Below are positions 61,810 through 64,000 of a stretch of 64,000 nt of DNA, one piece after another. The number at the start of each line of letters is the position of its first letter. The stretch's first letter is position 1. A program made the position numbers and the translations under genes. Below the pieces are notes generated by a model. The model made no database searches. It was given only the letters and a program-made list of their open reading frames with translations, and had not been told where the DNA came from. This DNA is from CAYNVQ01 sp964400735 (GTDB taxonomy: Bacteria; Acidobacteriota; Aminicenantia; Aminicenantales; Aminicenantaceae): NCBI GenBank assembly GCA_964400735.1, contig CAYNVQ010000001.1, positions 1,110,062 to 1,174,061 of the forward strand, in the 5' to 3' direction.

Positions 61810-63120
61810 TTATTTCAAATACCCCTGCCTTTTCATAACTTTATAGCTTATGTAGCATATAAAAAAACTTCCAACCAGCGATACGACAAGGGTTGAATAA
61901 GCAATTCCTATTAAACCATACCATAAGAAAAAAAGATAGTTTAAACCAATATTTGTTCCAGCCATAATGGTCGTTACATATAAAAAATATTTTTCATTAT
62001 GGGTAGCCTGTGCTGCAGTAGTGAATGGAAGACTAGCCCATACAAAAGCCAGATAAAAAATTAAAACCTTTAGAATAGCACCTGAATTTTCATACTCGGA
62101 ACCAAACAGAAAAATTACTCCATCCTCAACAAAGAGAGAGATAGCAAAGGTTGTAAGGAATATTACGAATAGAAATAACAAAGATATCCGGATGAGCCGA
62201 CTTCCCTCCATGCTTTTTCCATACAATCGCTTTATAAAAATGGGGAAAAAAGCAGTGGCAACGAAATTCCTTAAAATCATACCTTCATGTGCAAGCCGAT
62301 AGGCAACACCATAAATGCCAACATCGGACGATGTCCCCATCCAGGAAATCATGAGCAAATCAATCTGGGTCGTAAGATAATCGACAAAATTAATTAGAGA
62401 GAAAATCAAGGCCGAATAGACTAATTTTTTGTCAATTTGAACTCTAGCAAAGAATTTGAATTTAACTAGTTTCTGGGAAACGCGGTAATTGATCAAAATT
62501 GTTGTTAAATTTGAAATAAGCGAAATTAAGAAGAGTGAAAGAAGGCCAAAGCCTAAATATAAAAATGTAATGGATAGAGAAACAAACATTAATCTGTTGG
62601 CAATACTAAAGATAGAGATATATTTCATCTTCTCTGTAGCCTGATAGATAGTGGTTAGAAATCCTTTCAATCCTGCATGCACCAGTTGAAAACTGAAGAG
62701 AAAAATATATATCTTTGTTTGAGCTTCATAGGGCGTAAAAAAAGATAAAATAATACAACTTATTGTGGCAACAAGAATTAAGATATTTCTTAAACCAATG
62801 GTTTTTTCTAATTGAACGCACATCATAGAGAGATCTTTGCTGCCCTCCCTCATGACACTTTTATTCAAGCCACCTAATAAGAGGAATTCAAATATGCCCA
62901 CAAAGGCGCCGACAGTTACATAAATCCCGTAATCAGTCGGCCCAAGTAAGCGGGCGATATAGACTCCTCCAAAGAACATAATGATCTGGGTTACAAAATT
63001 TCCCACTGCTAGGTAAGAAACATTTTTAATACCGTGGAAGGGGATAGACTTTATTTCCTTAAATATGTTTTCAAAAATCTTTCTAACAAATTCAATAATA
63101 AAAAAACTTCTATTTTTCAT
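61810..63120 (-). CDS. Wzx-type polysaccharide flippase (MATE/MOP superfamily)
   Basis: 436 residues with about twelve membrane helices. The start (KNVSYLAVGNFVTQIIMFFG, then YIARLLGPTDYGIYVTVGAF) is the typical N-terminal signature of the polysaccharide-biosynthesis/Wzx family, and a NEKYFLYVTTIMAGTNIGLN block occurs near helix 10. It moves the undecaprenyl-linked repeat unit to the periplasmic face. It is the first gene of the locus as seen in this window and the only Wzx candidate. Confidence 0.9.
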   Translation of the reverse strand: MKNRSFFIIEFVRKIFENIFKEIKSIPFHGIKNVSYLAVGNFVTQIIMFFGGVYIARLLGPTDYGIYVTVGAFVGIFEFLLLGGLNKSVMREGSKDLSMMCVQLEKTIGLRNILILVATISCIILSFFTPYEAQTKIYIFLFSFQLVHAGLKGFLTTIYQATEKMKYISIFSIANRLMFVSLSITFLYLGFGLLSLFLISLISNLTTILINYRVSQKLVKFKFFARVQIDKKLVYSALIFSLINFVDYLTTQIDLLMISWMGTSSDVGIYGVAYRLAHEGMILRNFVATAFFPIFIKRLYGKSMEGSRLIRISLLFLFVIFLTTFAISLFVEDGVIFLFGSEYENSGAILKVLIFYLAFVWASLPFTTAAQATHNEKYFLYVTTIMAGTNIGLNYLFFLWYGLIGIAYSTLVVSLVGSFFICYISYKVMKRQGYLK

Positions 63121-63269
63121 CTTAAATTTGGGTAATTTGTGATTTATACTGAATCATATTTGTCCAAAATTAGCTTAAGAAACTCCAACTCGGATAAAAT
63201 AATGATGACTCTCAAAATTGGAGTGAATAGCACTGGAGTTGAGAGGAATCAAATACCCAGTCACTTCCG

Positions 63270-63845
63270 TTTTCCATAATCTTCTGTTTAACAATCCCAA
63301 AACTTTCCATGAAAGTCTGCGTTGGTGTTCGCCTCTGGCATCGTTTCCCTTGATGCATACGTTATTATTGTAATACTGTAATCATTCGTCAAGATCTTTC
63401 CTATGCCCATAGAGATCCCGGAAGATCTTCTTCAAGAACACCCCTTTGTATGACTCCTTAAGTACTTTTTTGCGAAAGGGCTCACAGGTTCCGCTCGACC
63501 AAGGCAACTTGTCCTAATTTTGCCTATTTCATCTCATGATATTGAAGAAAGATCTCTTAGCGATATTTATCTTGAGTTCCACGGAGCTCAGTGCCTCGAT
63601 CAATCAGAATCATTAGGATATACTCTCCATGGTCTCCTAAGAAAGGCAGAACAAAGACCTTTAGCCGTTTACAGTTTGACCAAAACTAAAAAAGGAACAA
63701 GTATACATTAGTTGCCTGAAAATTACTTTTTAAGCTTTTGAGATATCCAACATAGAAGGTATCCAGAACTAAAAATTATCCGGGATGTTCCGTTTAAATC
63801 AAATCAGGATCATTCTCTTTATCTTTTTTAACATACCACTGCAAT
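63270..63845 (-). pseudogene. Second IS481-family transposase remnant, heavily degraded
   Basis: On the minus strand fragments line up in order: DPDLI-stop-TEHPG-stop-FLVLDTFYVGYLKSLKS (first catalytic block), VFVLPFLGDHGEYILMILID, RGTELRGTQDKYR-stop-EIFLQYHEMK, FRKKVLKESYKGVFLKKIFR and, after a stop, RMHQGKRCQRRTPTQTFMES (the usual C-terminus, ERTHQGKxCxGRTPMQTF in live elements). At least five stops and two frameshifts are needed to join them. It differs in sequence from the IS481 remnant at 54892, so the two are independent insertions. The plus-strand open frame at 63520-63711 is its antisense. Confidence 0.82.
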
Positions 63846-64000
63846 TCTGCGGAGATAAGTCCGTAGACACAGTGGGTTCCGACAAAGTCGGAAAAACGAA
63901 GCCTGCATGGTATTAAAGCCCCATACGTAAGTGCCGGGTGGTTTAGGTCGTGTCAAATATTGTTCGCAAATTCGCCATCGCAAACTCCTCAAAATGCCCT
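63846..64000. other. Window edge, only a short hairpin recognised
   Basis: TTCCGAC-AAA-GTCGGAA (63877-63893) is a perfect 7-bp inverted repeat beyond the 5' side of the dead transposase and might be part of the insertion-sequence end or of an unrelated element. Nothing else could be assigned before the sequence stops. Confidence 0.35.

Noticed and set aside
63520..63711. 63-residue plus-strand open frame
   Set aside because: It is the antisense of the degraded IS481 transposase.

Overview
The window looks like a chromosomal contig of a diderm (Gram-negative-type) bacterium. The cell-envelope genes are decisive: a Wza-like export protein, a fused Wzz/BY-kinase, several predicted outer-membrane beta-barrels and a WecA-like sugar-phosphate transferase. 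Abundant FG-GAP, dockerin/cohesin, CHAT and parallel beta-helix proteins together with IS481/IS21 debris would fit an uncultured Acidobacteriota/Aminicenantota-type lineage. That taxonomic guess is inference; no rRNA or tRNA gene was found in the window.

Layout. 1-7.5 kb (balanced base composition, housekeeping): a partial coiled-coil protein, an HD-GYP c-di-GMP phosphodiesterase-like regulator, the conserved rpmE-prfA-prmC translation group, a VanZ-like membrane protein, rsmD and two conserved unknowns. Two small REP/MITE-like repeats lie in the intergenic gaps. 7.6-16.8 kb (visibly AT-richer island): a large exported M23 peptidase with FnIII, beta-propeller and FG-GAP repeats; an SH3 membrane protein; an ECF-like sigma factor with its membrane anti-sigma factor; and an exported beta-helix/TPR/CHAT cysteine-protease-like protein. 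17-34.6 kb: the core of an exopolysaccharide (Wzy-type) locus. It holds a processive GT2 synthase with a HEAT protein and a GATase-like membrane protein, an SH3-barrel outer-membrane protein, a CpsB-type PHP phosphatase, a Wza-like exporter, a TPR protein, a ligase/polymerase, a Wzc-like BY-kinase, a beta-barrel, a WecA-Rossmann fusion and WecB. Three copies of a hairpin element sit in the leaders between these genes.

34.6-51.5 kb (AT-rich, variable part of the same locus): a methyltransferase, a WecG/TagA glycosyltransferase, a carbamoyltransferase, an alpha/alpha-barrel-like protein, a two-domain oxidoreductase, five glycosyltransferases, a second Wzy-like polymerase, an asparagine-synthase-type amidotransferase and a lone receiver protein, nearly all on the minus strand with several ATGA start/stop overlaps. 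52-58.8 kb: two paralogous exported beta-helix/PKD/dockerin/cohesin-like proteins on the plus strand, with wreckage of an IS481 transposase and an IS21-type IstB between them. 58.8-63.1 kb: the locus resumes on the minus strand with a glycosyltransferase-like protein, a decayed ORF, an N-acetyl-sugar amidotransferase and a Wzx-type flippase. 63.2-64 kb: a second, degraded IS481 transposase.

How it works together: the sugar repeat unit would be started on undecaprenyl phosphate by the WecA-like enzyme, elaborated by the glycosyltransferases and modifying enzymes, flipped by the Wzx-like protein, polymerised by one of the two Wzy/WaaL-like proteins, length-controlled by the BY-kinase and its CpsB phosphatase, and exported through the Wza/beta-barrel proteins. 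The sigma/anti-sigma/CHAT/SH3 island and the dockerin proteins look like accessory envelope systems and are the least explained parts of the window.
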